Assembly (NCBI RefSeq): GCF_026625885.1
Contig: NZ_CP113068.1
Location: 4,402,001-4,466,000, forward strand
Direction of reading: 5' to 3'
Source: Roseateles sp. SL47
GTDB lineage: Bacteria; Pseudomonadota; Gammaproteobacteria; Burkholderiales; Burkholderiaceae_C
Length of the DNA stretch: 64,000 bases
Position numbers and translations under genes: made by a program. This document shows positions 45,550 through 54,818 of this stretch, piece by piece (the first letter of the stretch is position 1; each line of letters opens with the position of its first letter). The notes under the pieces are model-generated. The model worked only from the letters and a program-made list of their open reading frames with translations, had not been told where the DNA came from and made no database searches.

Positions 45550-48009
45550 TTAACCCTCGTCACCCAAGGCGGCCTCCAGTTTCAGGAACACCTCCCGGGT
45601 TGATGGGCGATCCGATTGCGCGTCCCATGACGCGCCCAGCGCGAACTGCCAGCGCGGAGAGAGGCGCTTCTTCCACATCACGGATCGGTGGCGGGTCTTG
45701 TCCGTCCACGCCGACTGCCCACCGGCCGCGCTGCGGGCACTTCTTTCGTTCTGCACGATCACCCGAATGCTTTCCCGCGCGCTGAGGTGCAGCAGGGACA
45801 ACAAGCGCATCCCCGTCTCTCGCAGGGCCGCATAAGGGCCTTCACCGGCAATGCGGGTCCCGGTGAACACTGGATCGATCTCCAGGCTTCTCCCGCCCGG
45901 CAACGCCCAGCGCGTACTGGCCTGCATCGACCACCATCCGCCACCGCCCACCCGGTCCAGGTCGGTGTCCAATTGCCGCCCGATGCTGCCCTCGGCGGTC
46001 AGGCGAGCCAGCCAGTCGAAGGGAGTGGTCTCGATGCCTCCGTGCAGCGCAGGCGTGTCGTGCAGCCGGCCGCCGCTGCGGGCGCGTTGCTGGTCCGCCC
46101 CGGCATGCAGCCAGACCGACGTGCGGCGGGTGGTGGACAGCCAGAAGCCGGTGCGAAGTTCGCGGCGGATGACTTCCCCCCCCGGCTCCTCACGCGCAGC
46201 ATCGCGCAGGCTGCGCGCTTCGGACATGCCCACATGCCATTCCGTCTGATGCAGCAGACCGCCGCCAGGCAGATGGATCTCGCCCAGTCGGCGGTTCACC
46301 TCGCCAGAGGCGCGCCACAACCCCGCCTGGTCCACGAAACCCAGCAGATTCACGAAGTCCGGCCCGGTGACCGAGACCTCCGCTGCATTGAGCCAGTCGT
46401 CATCGCTATACAGCAGCTTGGCCCAGCCGGAACCGTCGCGACGGGTGGAAGCCCGGCCACTCACAACCTGATCGTTGGGGTCCACCACCAGGTTGTTGCT
46501 GCTGGCCATCACACTCCACTGCGCCTGCCAATGGCGGCCGTCGACGCTGCGACGCCAGAGGCCATCCACACCCGCCAACTGGCCTTGCCCGCCGCCCTCC
46601 ACCGTCCGGCGCGACAGCAGGCTGCCCAGGGTCAGCGCCTGACCGTTGTCGTCCTGCGTGTCGGGTGTGCCATGAGCGTCCTGCGGGCGCAGGTCGTTGC
46701 TGCCAGAGGGGGCGCCAGGGTCCGATTGCCAACGGCCGCGCAGCACCTGGGCTGCACTGGGCGCCGTCAGGGTCCACTCATCGGTGCCCCACGGGCGGCC
46801 ACGTGTCACCACGGTGCCGCCACGGTCTTCGGCGAGCAGCAACGTGGCGTCCGCCCCCACACCACGCCAGGTGGCCCGCAGGCCCCAGCGGGGGTCTGCC
46901 ACCGTGCGCGAATAAAAGCCCGAGAGCGGCAGCCCGAGCACATCGGCGCTTTCCAGAAAGTAGCGCCGCTTCTCAGCCTGGGCCAGCGCCACCGCGCGAT
47001 TGCCGCTGGTCTGCGGCGCATCCACATCCACCTGGGCGAAGTCGGGGTTCAAGGTGGCATTCACCAGCCAGTCGGCGCGTGGGCGCCACCAGCCTTCCAC
47101 GCCCACACTGCCACTGCCTGTCTCCTGCCCCCCGGTGCGCACCGAGCGGCCCGTCCATTCCACGGTGACGTTTCCCTCCTGATGATCGCGGTGGTGGCTC
47201 AGGACGGAGGTGAGGCCGGTGACGGGCTCGCTCGCATGGAGAAAGTTCAAGGCTTCGGCATCCGCCCGGCCACTGACCAGCAAGAGATCACCGGCCCCTG
47301 GCACCGCACGCGCCACCACCATGCGCCAAGGGGCGGCAGCCTGATAGGGATAACGCAGCGCGGCCAAGGGCCAGCGGATTTCCATGCTGTAGCCATCCGG
47401 CAGCAGCGTGGTGGCCACCTGCACCGGGAAGTCCGGCCCCAGATCGTCCTCATCATCCGAGGCCCGGTACAGCCCGTCCGTGACCACGCCGGCCAGGCTG
47501 GCCTTGATGAACATGGCCGATTCGCCGCGCCCGTTGGTGTCAATCCAGACCCCGATCAAGTCCTGGTCCCGCTCGACCGCATCGCGCCGCGACAGCAGCG
47601 TGCGCGGCGGCTGGGACGACCAGGCGCGGATGCCGATGACCAGAGCCCGAGCGTCCGCCATCACCTGGACCTGCGTGCGCAGGTCGGCGGCATAAGCGCC
47701 ATTGGCGGTGGGCTGCAACTGGGCGAAACGGGTGTGGACGGGTGCCCGGCGCCAGACCTCTTCGTCCAGATGTCCATCCATGACCAGGGCCGGTACCTCT
47801 TCAGATGCGGTGAGCACCTCGAAGGCCGCTGCCGGGGGGGCTGACAGCATGCACACGGTGGCGGCGAGCGCGGGGCGGCGCCAGAGGACTGCAGCGGGTC
47901 TGCAGGATTGGAATGGGCGGCGGGCCACACGGCCGGCCTGGTTCAACAGCCGATGAAAACGCAAACGGACTCCCTGGAGTTCAATCATCCCGATGGTGTC
48001 TCCCATCAA
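45550..48009 (-). CDS. DUF5916-domain outer-membrane-associated protein
   Basis: 819 residues. An N-terminal hydrophobic segment (about 43-62, ending P-P-A-A-A-F) is a signal peptide. A CBM9-like domain follows, with D-G-H-L-D-E-E-V-W at about 78-86, then a long beta-rich region (about 260-819) typical of DUF5916 and predicted to form an outer-membrane barrel. The C-terminal region holds alternating hydrophobic strands. Family members are often linked to carbohydrate or peptide uptake, but no function is proven. The preferred start is uncertain among M1, M2 and M8; the first gives a long pre-signal region. It is a single gene with a 190-bp gap upstream. Confidence 0.78.
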   Translation of the reverse strand: MMGDTIGMIELQGVRLRFHRLLNQAGRVARRPFQSCRPAAVLWRRPALAATVCMLSAPPAAAFEVLTASEEVPALVMDGHLDEEVWRRAPVHTRFAQLQPTANGAYAADLRTQVQVMADARALVIGIRAWSSQPPRTLLSRRDAVERDQDLIGVWIDTNGRGESAMFIKASLAGVVTDGLYRASDDEDDLGPDFPVQVATTLLPDGYSMEIRWPLAALRYPYQAAAPWRMVVARAVPGAGDLLLVSGRADAEALNFLHASEPVTGLTSVLSHHRDHQEGNVTVEWTGRSVRTGGQETGSGSVGVEGWWRPRADWLVNATLNPDFAQVDVDAPQTSGNRAVALAQAEKRRYFLESADVLGLPLSGFYSRTVADPRWGLRATWRGVGADATLLLAEDRGGTVVTRGRPWGTDEWTLTAPSAAQVLRGRWQSDPGAPSGSNDLRPQDAHGTPDTQDDNGQALTLGSLLSRRTVEGGGQGQLAGVDGLWRRSVDGRHWQAQWSVMASSNNLVVDPNDQVVSGRASTRRDGSGWAKLLYSDDDWLNAAEVSVTGPDFVNLLGFVDQAGLWRASGEVNRRLGEIHLPGGGLLHQTEWHVGMSEARSLRDAAREEPGGEVIRRELRTGFWLSTTRRTSVWLHAGADQQRARSGGRLHDTPALHGGIETTPFDWLARLTAEGSIGRQLDTDLDRVGGGGWWSMQASTRWALPGGRSLEIDPVFTGTRIAGEGPYAALRETGMRLLSLLHLSARESIRVIVQNERSARSAAGGQSAWTDKTRHRSVMWKKRLSPRWQFALGASWDAQSDRPSTREVFLKLEAALGDEG

Positions 48010-48199
48010 TGGACAAAGAGTATCTCAGGTGCTGCGCCCGTGAAGCGACTCTCCGCCCAAGGGCGCTGCGATCAGCGGCCGAAGCGTCCGGTGCAAGGAA
48101 CGAAACCCATCGATATGGCGCGTTGAATCACCGGGTGGGGTTGGGAAAGGTGCTCACCAGTCACGACCCCATGCCAGCCCGCCGGTCAGGGTTCCCGGC

Positions 48200-49882
48200 T
48201 CACTTCACCGTCAGGAAGATCGGGTTGGAGTAGAACCAAAGGCTGCCGTAGTTGCGGTCATTGATCTGGTCATGCCGCGTGGCGTTGTCCGTGGTGGTGA
48301 TCTTCTGATCGGCCAGCGGTTCCCCGCCTGCGGTCAGGCCGGCCACATCCTCCGCCAGATTGGTGCCGCGCAGCCGGAAATACTGGCTCTTGCTGGCGGT
48401 CACCGTGGTGGTGACGGAGTAGTAGCCATCGGCGCTCTGCTTCCAGTCAGCGCTGGTGAAGCGCTTGAGCACCCGGGTGCTGGCATTGGTGGCCACGTTG
48501 TAGGCCGCTGTACCTGGGGCGGCGGGTGTGCCCACGTCCCCCACGATCAGGTCGACGTGATGCACCTTGGGCACCATATTGCCCAGATTGCCGCTGTTGA
48601 CCGGGCGCTGGTAGTTGTTGACAGAGGGGCTCTTGAAGCGGATGGTCAGCGTGACCGTCTTGCCCGAGGCAGCCACCAACTCCTGGCCCATGAAGACCTT
48701 GTCACCGTCTGCTGCCGCATTGAAGTCCAGCGCATTGATGAGGTCACCGAAGACGCCAAAGCTGCGCCCGGCGCGCAGGCTGTCCAGCAGCCCGCTCACG
48801 CCGCTGCTGCCCTTGGGCTGCCACACATAGTTGCGGGCATATTCACCGGGGTAGTAGCCGCTGCTGTTGCCGGCGGCGTCAATCTCGAAATGCGAGTCGG
48901 AGTTGGCCACGTTCCAGATGCGGCGCCCCTCTCCCAGCAAGGCGTCCCACACGCCCCCCAGTTGCGCCACCACAGCGTCCGTGCCGCCATAGGTGCGGTT
49001 GGGCTTGTTGGCGTCAACATACGCCGAGGTGTAGCCACCGCGGTCGGGCTCCATCTGGTTGCCCACCATGCCCTCGATGGCAAACACGATCTTCGGCGCG
49101 AGGTCATTCAATTGCCGGAAATCCGCAATCGTGTATTTGCCGGGATTGCGCGACGGATGGTTGATCAGCGCATAGCTGGTGTCGGGATAGTTGTCCTTCA
49201 GCCAGGTGATGCCCTTGATCGTGTCGGCGGCGGTGCTGTTGGCCCGCTGCGGATACTTGGCCTTCCAACGGGTCACGTCTTCCGCTTTGAACAATGACTC
49301 ATCGCCGGTGGTGAAGACGTATTGGAATTCCTTGACGGCGCTCACCGACGAGCTGAGGCTGGTGCTGCCTTCGAAGATGCCAATGCCGATGTGGTCGTGG
49401 GCGGGGGCATCCCATTCAAAGCCGGAGAAGATCAGCTTCTTGTCGTAGGTGCCGCCGGCCTGCAGCGCCTTGATGCGAGGCATCTCATAGGCCTCCATGC
49501 CGTAGGCAAAGGCGACCGGTGCCGCCAGCAGGTTGCCGTTGTTGTCGTACTTGGACGACCGCAGGTGGTTGGTCACCGCCATCCAGTCCAGCCCATACGT
49601 GGTGAAGGCCTTGCCCAACACGAAGTCCAGCGTCTGGGTGGTGCGCGAGTCATCGGACTGCACGGTGTGCACATGCAGGTCACCGGTGGTCCAGGCGCCC
49701 TGCTCGGGCGTATCCCCGTTGCTGCTGCCGCCGCAGGCCGCCAGGGCCAGCAGCGAGGCGAAGGACACGGCCGCAAGACGGAAACGAAGGGAGCGAGCTG
49801 GCACGGTTTGTTGCGCGGCCTGTTGAGCGGCCTGTTGCGAGAACGGGTGCGGGGCTTGCGAGGTGATAGGGAGGAGTTTCAC
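48200..49882 (-). CDS. PHP-domain lipoprotein, putative metal-dependent phosphoesterase
   Basis: 560 residues. A lipoprotein signal ends in A-L-A-A-C-G-G, so it is probably anchored to the membrane. Early metal-binding motifs G-D-L-H-V-H-T and T-N-H are followed by I-N-H-P and the late N-S-D-S-H, the PHP phosphoesterase pattern used to bind two or three metal ions. Residues 375 to the end are beta-rich and may form a carbohydrate-binding or Ig-like domain. The Gln/Ala repeat at about 17-26 lies before the signal. Substrate unknown. It is a single gene; no operon partner is evident. Confidence 0.8.
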   Translation of the reverse strand: MKLLPITSQAPHPFSQQAAQQAAQQTVPARSLRFRLAAVSFASLLALAACGGSSNGDTPEQGAWTTGDLHVHTVQSDDSRTTQTLDFVLGKAFTTYGLDWMAVTNHLRSSKYDNNGNLLAAPVAFAYGMEAYEMPRIKALQAGGTYDKKLIFSGFEWDAPAHDHIGIGIFEGSTSLSSSVSAVKEFQYVFTTGDESLFKAEDVTRWKAKYPQRANSTAADTIKGITWLKDNYPDTSYALINHPSRNPGKYTIADFRQLNDLAPKIVFAIEGMVGNQMEPDRGGYTSAYVDANKPNRTYGGTDAVVAQLGGVWDALLGEGRRIWNVANSDSHFEIDAAGNSSGYYPGEYARNYVWQPKGSSGVSGLLDSLRAGRSFGVFGDLINALDFNAAADGDKVFMGQELVAASGKTVTLTIRFKSPSVNNYQRPVNSGNLGNMVPKVHHVDLIVGDVGTPAAPGTAAYNVATNASTRVLKRFTSADWKQSADGYYSVTTTVTASKSQYFRLRGTNLAEDVAGLTAGGEPLADQKITTTDNATRHDQINDRNYGSLWFYSNPIFLTVK

Positions 49883-49988
49883 GGGGAGAGGCGGCCGAAA
49901 CGCAGCGTTAACGAAAACGCCGGACTGTGTCGGCGCGCGGTGTCACCTCCGTGACAAATCCGCGCCATGGCGGCCAGGCGTGCGAATG

Positions 49989-50831
49989 TCAGCGCGGCAG
50001 ATCCACCACTGTGGGCGCCGCGCCCCAACCGCTGCGGGAGAGCCACTGGAAGATGGTGTCCGCCGTGGTGGTGTCAATGTGGCCGGTGTAGCGTCGTGCG
50101 GACGGGTGATCGTCAAACGCAACATGGGCCATGCCGATGCGCGCACCCAGGCGCTTGGCCGCCGAGATGCGCAGGTCACTGGGTTGATACCCCGCAGCCT
50201 TGAGCCATTGCTGGGCCTGCGCGCGATTGAAGACCTCACCCGGCGCAGCCGCCGAGGCCAGGGTCTCCAGCGCCCATTGATTGCTCTGCTGGTATTGCAG
50301 CGCCCACGGATAGGCCAGCATGCTGTAGGCCGGTGTGTGCAGGGTGGCCGCGCGGGTGTTGTCCTTCAGCACCGGCAGGAGTGCTTCCTGCAGGGCGGGC
50401 TTGAGCACCGAAAACGCCCCTTCCATGCGAAAGGGCCGATCCATGAAAAACTCCGCCAGGCCCTGGCGGTACAGATCCGCCTGCGCCGTGCCGCATTCAT
50501 TGAGCTTGTGCAGCACTCGCCACACGGAGGCGCCCTTGGCATCGGTCTCGCGGTAGACAAAACCGACGTGTGACCAGCGCAGGCCGTAGTCCTCCAGGTT
50601 CTGGCCGGCGCGGGCCAACAGCACCACCTGCGCGCCGGACCTGTCCAGCGCCTCGGCGGTGCTCTGCGCCAGGGCCATGGCGTCGCGCACCTGCTGGGCG
50701 GTGAGCGGGGCGTCCTCGCAGGCTCGGCCGGCATGGGCGGTGCCGGGCAGCGCCAGGGCCCATGCCGCCACCAGGCTCCATGCGGCGGCGGTCGCCATGC
50801 GACGGGCCGCAATCAACATCTCCACGCTCAT
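49989..50831 (-). CDS. DUF2145 protein
   Basis: 280 residues. Signal peptide of about 34 residues ending A-H-A-G. The mature part matches DUF2145: R-A-C-E-D-A-P-L-T, L-A-R-A-G-Q-N-L-E-D-Y-G-L-R-W-S-H-V-G-F, and P-A-Y-S-M-L-A-Y-P. Family function is unknown; the S-H-x-G-F-x-Y segment suggests a periplasmic hydrolase or peptidase-like fold. The ATG overlaps the stop of a small upstream reading frame as ATGA, so translation is probably coupled to it. Downstream is the lipoprotein gene, 106 bp away on the same strand. Confidence 0.82.
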   Translation of the reverse strand: MSVEMLIAARRMATAAAWSLVAAWALALPGTAHAGRACEDAPLTAQQVRDAMALAQSTAEALDRSGAQVVLLARAGQNLEDYGLRWSHVGFVYRETDAKGASVWRVLHKLNECGTAQADLYRQGLAEFFMDRPFRMEGAFSVLKPALQEALLPVLKDNTRAATLHTPAYSMLAYPWALQYQQSNQWALETLASAAAPGEVFNRAQAQQWLKAAGYQPSDLRISAAKRLGARIGMAHVAFDDHPSARRYTGHIDTTTADTIFQWLSRSGWGAAPTVVDLPR

Positions 50832-50974
50832 CGAATCACCTTCTCCTGGCGGGTCATCCGCTCGTTATGCAGCTGCGCCTCGTCGGCCTTGGACAAGATG
50901 TCGCCAGGGCCCACCGCGATGACGGTGACGCACATGCCTGCCGACAGCGCCCCAGCCCCCACGGCCTGGCCCAC
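50828..50974 (-). CDS. Possible small protein translationally coupled to the DUF2145 gene
   Basis: About 48 residues if the GTG at 50974 is the start; too short for usual gene finding. The frame runs from just after the AraC stop and ends with TGA overlapping the DUF2145 ATG. The predicted peptide has a small hydrophobic Gly/Ala/Val stretch, then G-D-I-L-S-K-A-D-E-A-Q-L-H-N-E-R-M, which looks like a real helical protein end. No ribosome binding site is obvious before the GTG. Alternatively it is the end of a gene whose upstream part was lost. The overlap with the next start is the main support. Confidence 0.42.
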   Translation of the reverse strand: MGQAVGAGALSAGMCVTVIAVGPGDILSKADEAQLHNERMTRQEKVIR

Positions 50975-50997
50975 CAGGCGCCCGCTGCCATGCGATG

Positions 50998-52107
50998 CTA
51001 CTCAAGATGGGACACCGTTGAACCGGCACCTTCACGCTGGAGTGGCCACGCCAGCGCCCGCACGGCTCCCGGAGCCTGACCGGTCACCCGCTTGAAGGCG
51101 CGACTGAACGCGGCCAAAGAGCCATACCCCAGTTCCGTCGCCACCGATTCCACTGATTGCCGGTTCTGCCCCAGGCGTTGCAGGGCCAGGCGCATCCGCA
51201 GTGCCGTCAGATACCGCAGCGGTGTGACGCAGGTGGCCGATTGGAAGGCCTGCGCAAACACCGACCTGGACTGTCCCGCCACCTCGGCCAGGGACGCGAC
51301 GGTCCATGGCTGACCGGGCGCCTCGTGCATCACCGCGAGCGCCCTTCCCAGCCTGGGGTCCCTCAACGCCTGAACCCATCCGTCGGCCCCTGGGCAGCCG
51401 TCCAGCACCCAGGCTCGCACGATGAGCGCGGCCACTACATCGGCCAACCGGGCCAACACCCCTGCAAAGCCGGGCCGCTCAATGGCCGATTCGCGCTCCA
51501 TGGCCGCCAGCAGCGGCTGGATCTCCGGCGAGCACTCCATCAGCGTGCCGACATGCATCACCTCCGGCATGGATTGCACCAGCGGCTGAAGTCCCCCGAG
51601 ATCCATGCCCATGCAGGCACTGAACAGCAGACGGGTTCTGTCGGAGGGATGCTGGGGCACGAGGAGATTGGGGTCGGAAGCGCCGGGCGGCCTCCAAAGG
51701 CTGAACGCCTGGATCTGCGCGTTGGGCAGGCCTTTGGCCGTGGCCACGACATGCGTGCCCCCACGAGGCAGCAACACGGCATCACCGGGCCGCAGCCCGT
51801 GCCATTGACCCTCCGGACTGCATAACCAGAGCGGACCTTGGCCCGCAAAGTGAAACTGCCCCCGACCCTGAGCGTTGTCGAATCGAAGACCCTGCCCCGG
51901 TGCCAGCAGGCTGCGGCGGTACAGCACGCCGGAAAGCCGCATGTCCAGCAGCAAGCGGGAGACCAGATCGGCATCCGACGCATTGGCGGCATTGGCGACT
52001 TCGGGCAACTTCAAGCGACTCCATTCACGGCCCGGCACACGCCGGGACGAAAGATCAAACAAAACCGACGCTTCATCATAGACCGTCCACCTTGCTGGCC
52101 GCCACAC
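50998..52107 (-). CDS. AraC-family transcriptional regulator with cupin-type sensor domain
   Basis: 369 residues. The N-terminal domain (about 60-240) is a cupin of the AraC N-terminal type: P-L-W-L-C-S-P-E-G, then L-R-P-G-D-A-V-L-L-P-R-G-G-T-H-V-V. The C-terminal AraC domain has two helix-turn-helix motifs, with V-A-S-L-A-E-V-A-G-Q-S-R-S-V-F-A-Q-A-F and V-A-T-E-L-G-Y-G-S-L-A-A-F-S-R-A-F-K-R-V-T-G. The gene is divergent from the alpha/beta hydrolase gene, which is the natural target. The 137 bp between their likely starts would hold the operator. Confidence 0.87.
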   Translation of the reverse strand: MWRPARWTVYDEASVLFDLSSRRVPGREWSRLKLPEVANAANASDADLVSRLLLDMRLSGVLYRRSLLAPGQGLRFDNAQGRGQFHFAGQGPLWLCSPEGQWHGLRPGDAVLLPRGGTHVVATAKGLPNAQIQAFSLWRPPGASDPNLLVPQHPSDRTRLLFSACMGMDLGGLQPLVQSMPEVMHVGTLMECSPEIQPLLAAMERESAIERPGFAGVLARLADVVAALIVRAWVLDGCPGADGWVQALRDPRLGRALAVMHEAPGQPWTVASLAEVAGQSRSVFAQAFQSATCVTPLRYLTALRMRLALQRLGQNRQSVESVATELGYGSLAAFSRAFKRVTGQAPGAVRALAWPLQREGAGSTVSHLE

Positions 52108-52244
52108 TGAAGCCTCTTCTCCACTCTCCGCTTGCCGCTTTGGCCATGAATGCTTGCTTCACAGACCGTGCCTCCCCGAAGGAATCATCACCGATCCATG
52201 CAGGGGTGGCCTCACCGCAGAGCCGCCCTGATCCGGCGCGCGCA

Positions 52245-53183
52245 ATGCGCCCAGCGACGGGGTCCCGCCTGATCAGGTTCACCACCGGTGCCCTGATCTC
52301 CTTGGTTCTGGCAGGCCTGGCACCCTGGGCCGCCGCCGAAGAACGACAACTGCGCGTCGCGGCCCCGGATGGGGTGGAACTCGCCGTGCAGGAATCCGGC
52401 AATCCGGCGGGACGCCCCATCGTGTTCATCCATGGCCTCCTGGGCAGCAGGATCAACTGGACCGCGCAACTGAAAAGCCCGCAACTGCAGCGCTTTCGGC
52501 TCATCACCTATGACCTGCGGGGGCACGGGCTGTCCGACAAGCCCGACAACGAAGCCGTCTATCGCGACGGCAAGGCTTGGGCCGATGATCTGGCGGTGGT
52601 GATCCAGGCCACAGGCGCCCAGCGCCCCGTGCTGGTGGGATGGTCCTTGGGCGGTGTGGTGATCTCCAACTATCTCGCCACGCATGGGGACAGTGACCTC
52701 GCAGGCGCGGTGTATGTCGATGGCGTGATCGAGCTCAAGGCGGATCAGATCAGCCCCCACCCCAAGGTGTATGCCGGTCTGGCGTCACAAGACCTCCCCA
52801 CGCACCTCAACGCTGTGCGCGACTTCCTCCGGTTATGTTTTCAACATCAACCGGACCCGTCCAGCTTCGAGCAACTGTTGGCGAATGCCGCCATGGCGTC
52901 CTGGACCATGACCCGCACCGTGCCCTCGATGACTGCCCTGGCCGCCGAAGGATTGCCCAAGGCCCAGGTTCCCATGCTGCTGATCCAGGGCCGCCACGAC
53001 GCGCTGGTGATGGGCAAGCCCAGCCTGGCTCGTGCCCGCGAACTCAACCCTCGGGTGCGGACCTTGACCTACGAAAACTCCGGTCATGCCCCGTTCATGG
53101 AAGAGTCCGCGCGCTTCAACAGCGACCTTCTGCACTTCATGAAGAGCGCGGAGACCTTCGCGCCCCCATCACGCCATAACTGA
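52245..53183 (+). CDS. Secreted alpha/beta-fold hydrolase
   Basis: 312 residues from the ATG at 52245, which directly precedes an ideal signal peptide (T-G-A-L-I-S-L-V-L-A-G-L-A ending A-A-A). An earlier in-frame ATG at 52146 would put 33 extra residues ahead of it. The alpha/beta-hydrolase pattern is complete: H-G-L-L-G oxyanion loop at 63-67, D-L-R-G-H-G-L-S-D, nucleophile Ser134 in G-W-S-L-G-G, Asp in Q-G-R-H-D-A and His in S-G-H-A-P-F. Ester, epoxide or haloalkane hydrolysis are all possible in this family. It is divergent from the AraC gene, which probably controls it. Confidence 0.85.
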   Translation: MRPATGSRLIRFTTGALISLVLAGLAPWAAAEERQLRVAAPDGVELAVQESGNPAGRPIVFIHGLLGSRINWTAQLKSPQLQRFRLITYDLRGHGLSDKPDNEAVYRDGKAWADDLAVVIQATGAQRPVLVGWSLGGVVISNYLATHGDSDLAGAVYVDGVIELKADQISPHPKVYAGLASQDLPTHLNAVRDFLRLCFQHQPDPSSFEQLLANAAMASWTMTRTVPSMTALAAEGLPKAQVPMLLIQGRHDALVMGKPSLARARELNPRVRTLTYENSGHAPFMEESARFNSDLLHFMKSAETFAPPSRHN

Positions 53184-53445
53184 TACTTTCATCACAGGTG
53201 GCCACCAAATTGGCCGTCTTGCGGATGCCAGGCGCCCACAGGGAGCGCCCGCACCTTTAAATTGCATTGAGAGACAAGTGCGGTGCGGGCGCGGTGCAGG
53301 AGCGGTGTGCCCATCGTGTCACCGTGCATCAGATGAGGGACCGCTGAGATGTCGTTGGTGATGAAGAAGCGTCTGGCCTCGGGGGCTTTGCCGCCCCATA
53401 CCCGGGAGGCCGAGGATCGTCCGTTGACTTCAGCGAGACGTGGCC

Positions 53446-54699
53446 ATGAGGTATGAACTGCCGCTGACCGGGCTGGTGCTGAGTGGCGGCGGCGCCAGAG
53501 CCGCCTATCAAGTGGGCGCATTGCGCGCGATTGCCCGCATCCGGCGGGAGCAGCTGACGCCGCAAGCCCGGCGCCGCAACCCCTTCGGGGTCATCACCGG
53601 CACCTCGGCAGGCGCCATCAATGGCACCGCCCTGGCCTGTTACGCCGACGACTTCGATGAAGGCGTGGAACGGCTGGTCGAGGCCTGGTCCCAGATGCAT
53701 GCCGAACAGGTGTACCGCTGTGATGCGCTGCATCTGGCGGGCAATGGCATCCGCTGGCTGGCCCAGTTGTCGATGGGCTGGGCGCTGCGGCGCTGGCGTC
53801 CGCGCTCGCTGCTGGACAACACGCCGCTCTCCACCCTGCTGCGAAACCTCGTGCCCATGCACCGTCTGCCGCTGATGCTGTCGCGCCGCTATCTGCACGC
53901 CGTCGGGGTGACGGCCTCCAGCTACAGCAACGGCCATCATGTGAGCTTCTATCAGAGCCGTGCGCCCATCACCCCGTGGGTGCGCATGCAGCGCATGGCC
54001 GCGCCTGCGGAGTTGGTACATGACCATCTGCTGGCTTCGTCCGCCATTCCATTCATTTTTCCGGCCACACGCCTCCAGCATGAAGGCCGGGGCGCCTGGT
54101 ATGGGGACGGCTCCATGCGCCAGAGCGCCCCCCTCTCCCCGGCCATCCATCTGGGCGCCCAGCAGCTGCTGATCATCGGCGCCGGCCGCATGCATGAGCC
54201 CACGATCGGTGACATCGATGACGCGCGTTATCCCAGCCTGGCCCAGGTGGCCGGGCATGCGCTGTCCAGCATCTTCCTGGATGCCTTGGCGGTGGACATC
54301 GAACGGATGGAACGCATCAATCGCACCCTGGCCATGCTGACGCCCGAGATGCGCGAACAGCACTCCCTGCGCCCGGTCAATGCGCTGGTGATTGCCCCCA
54401 GCGAGCGGCTGGACTCCATTGCCGCCCGTCACATCGACGCCCTGCCCAAGGCGGTGCGGCTCTTGCTCAAGTCCGCCGGGGCACGCCAGGGCCATGCGGG
54501 CGGCGCGGCGCTGGCCAGCTACCTGCTGTTCGAGCCCGGCTACACCCAGGAACTGATGGACCTGGGCGAGCGCGATGCCCTGCAGCAAAAGGACAAGCTC
54601 CAGGCCTGGCTCCACCCGTCCGAGCTGGCGCAGGCACGGGACCGGCGCATGGCGTCAGGGCTGCCCGGCCCCGAAGGTATCAACGCGGCCATGCTTTGA
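53446..54699 (+). CDS. Patatin-like phospholipase
   Basis: 417 residues. Catalytic elements are complete: G-G-G-A-R oxyanion loop at 14-18, nucleophile Ser54 in G-T-S-A-G at 52-56, and Asp221 in Y-G-D-G-S. No signal peptide; probably cytoplasmic or membrane-associated. It should hydrolyse acyl groups from phospholipids or other lipids. A GTG two codons earlier (53440) is an alternative start. The 262 bp upstream hold no gene. It is convergent with the zinc operon. This is the third patatin/PLA2-like gene in the window, of a different subtype from the other two. Confidence 0.88.
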   Translation: MRYELPLTGLVLSGGGARAAYQVGALRAIARIRREQLTPQARRRNPFGVITGTSAGAINGTALACYADDFDEGVERLVEAWSQMHAEQVYRCDALHLAGNGIRWLAQLSMGWALRRWRPRSLLDNTPLSTLLRNLVPMHRLPLMLSRRYLHAVGVTASSYSNGHHVSFYQSRAPITPWVRMQRMAAPAELVHDHLLASSAIPFIFPATRLQHEGRGAWYGDGSMRQSAPLSPAIHLGAQQLLIIGAGRMHEPTIGDIDDARYPSLAQVAGHALSSIFLDALAVDIERMERINRTLAMLTPEMREQHSLRPVNALVIAPSERLDSIAARHIDALPKAVRLLLKSAGARQGHAGGAALASYLLFEPGYTQELMDLGERDALQQKDKLQAWLHPSELAQARDRRMASGLPGPEGINAAML

Positions 54700-54818
54700 A
54701 GCACCGCCTTCGCCTCAGTTCCCTGCACGGCAGCCGTTCCGAGGCCAGCACATGGCCGACACATGGCCGCCGAGGCCTGCGGCGTCCGCTGCCGGGCGAA
54801 TCACATGCCGCGCTGCAT

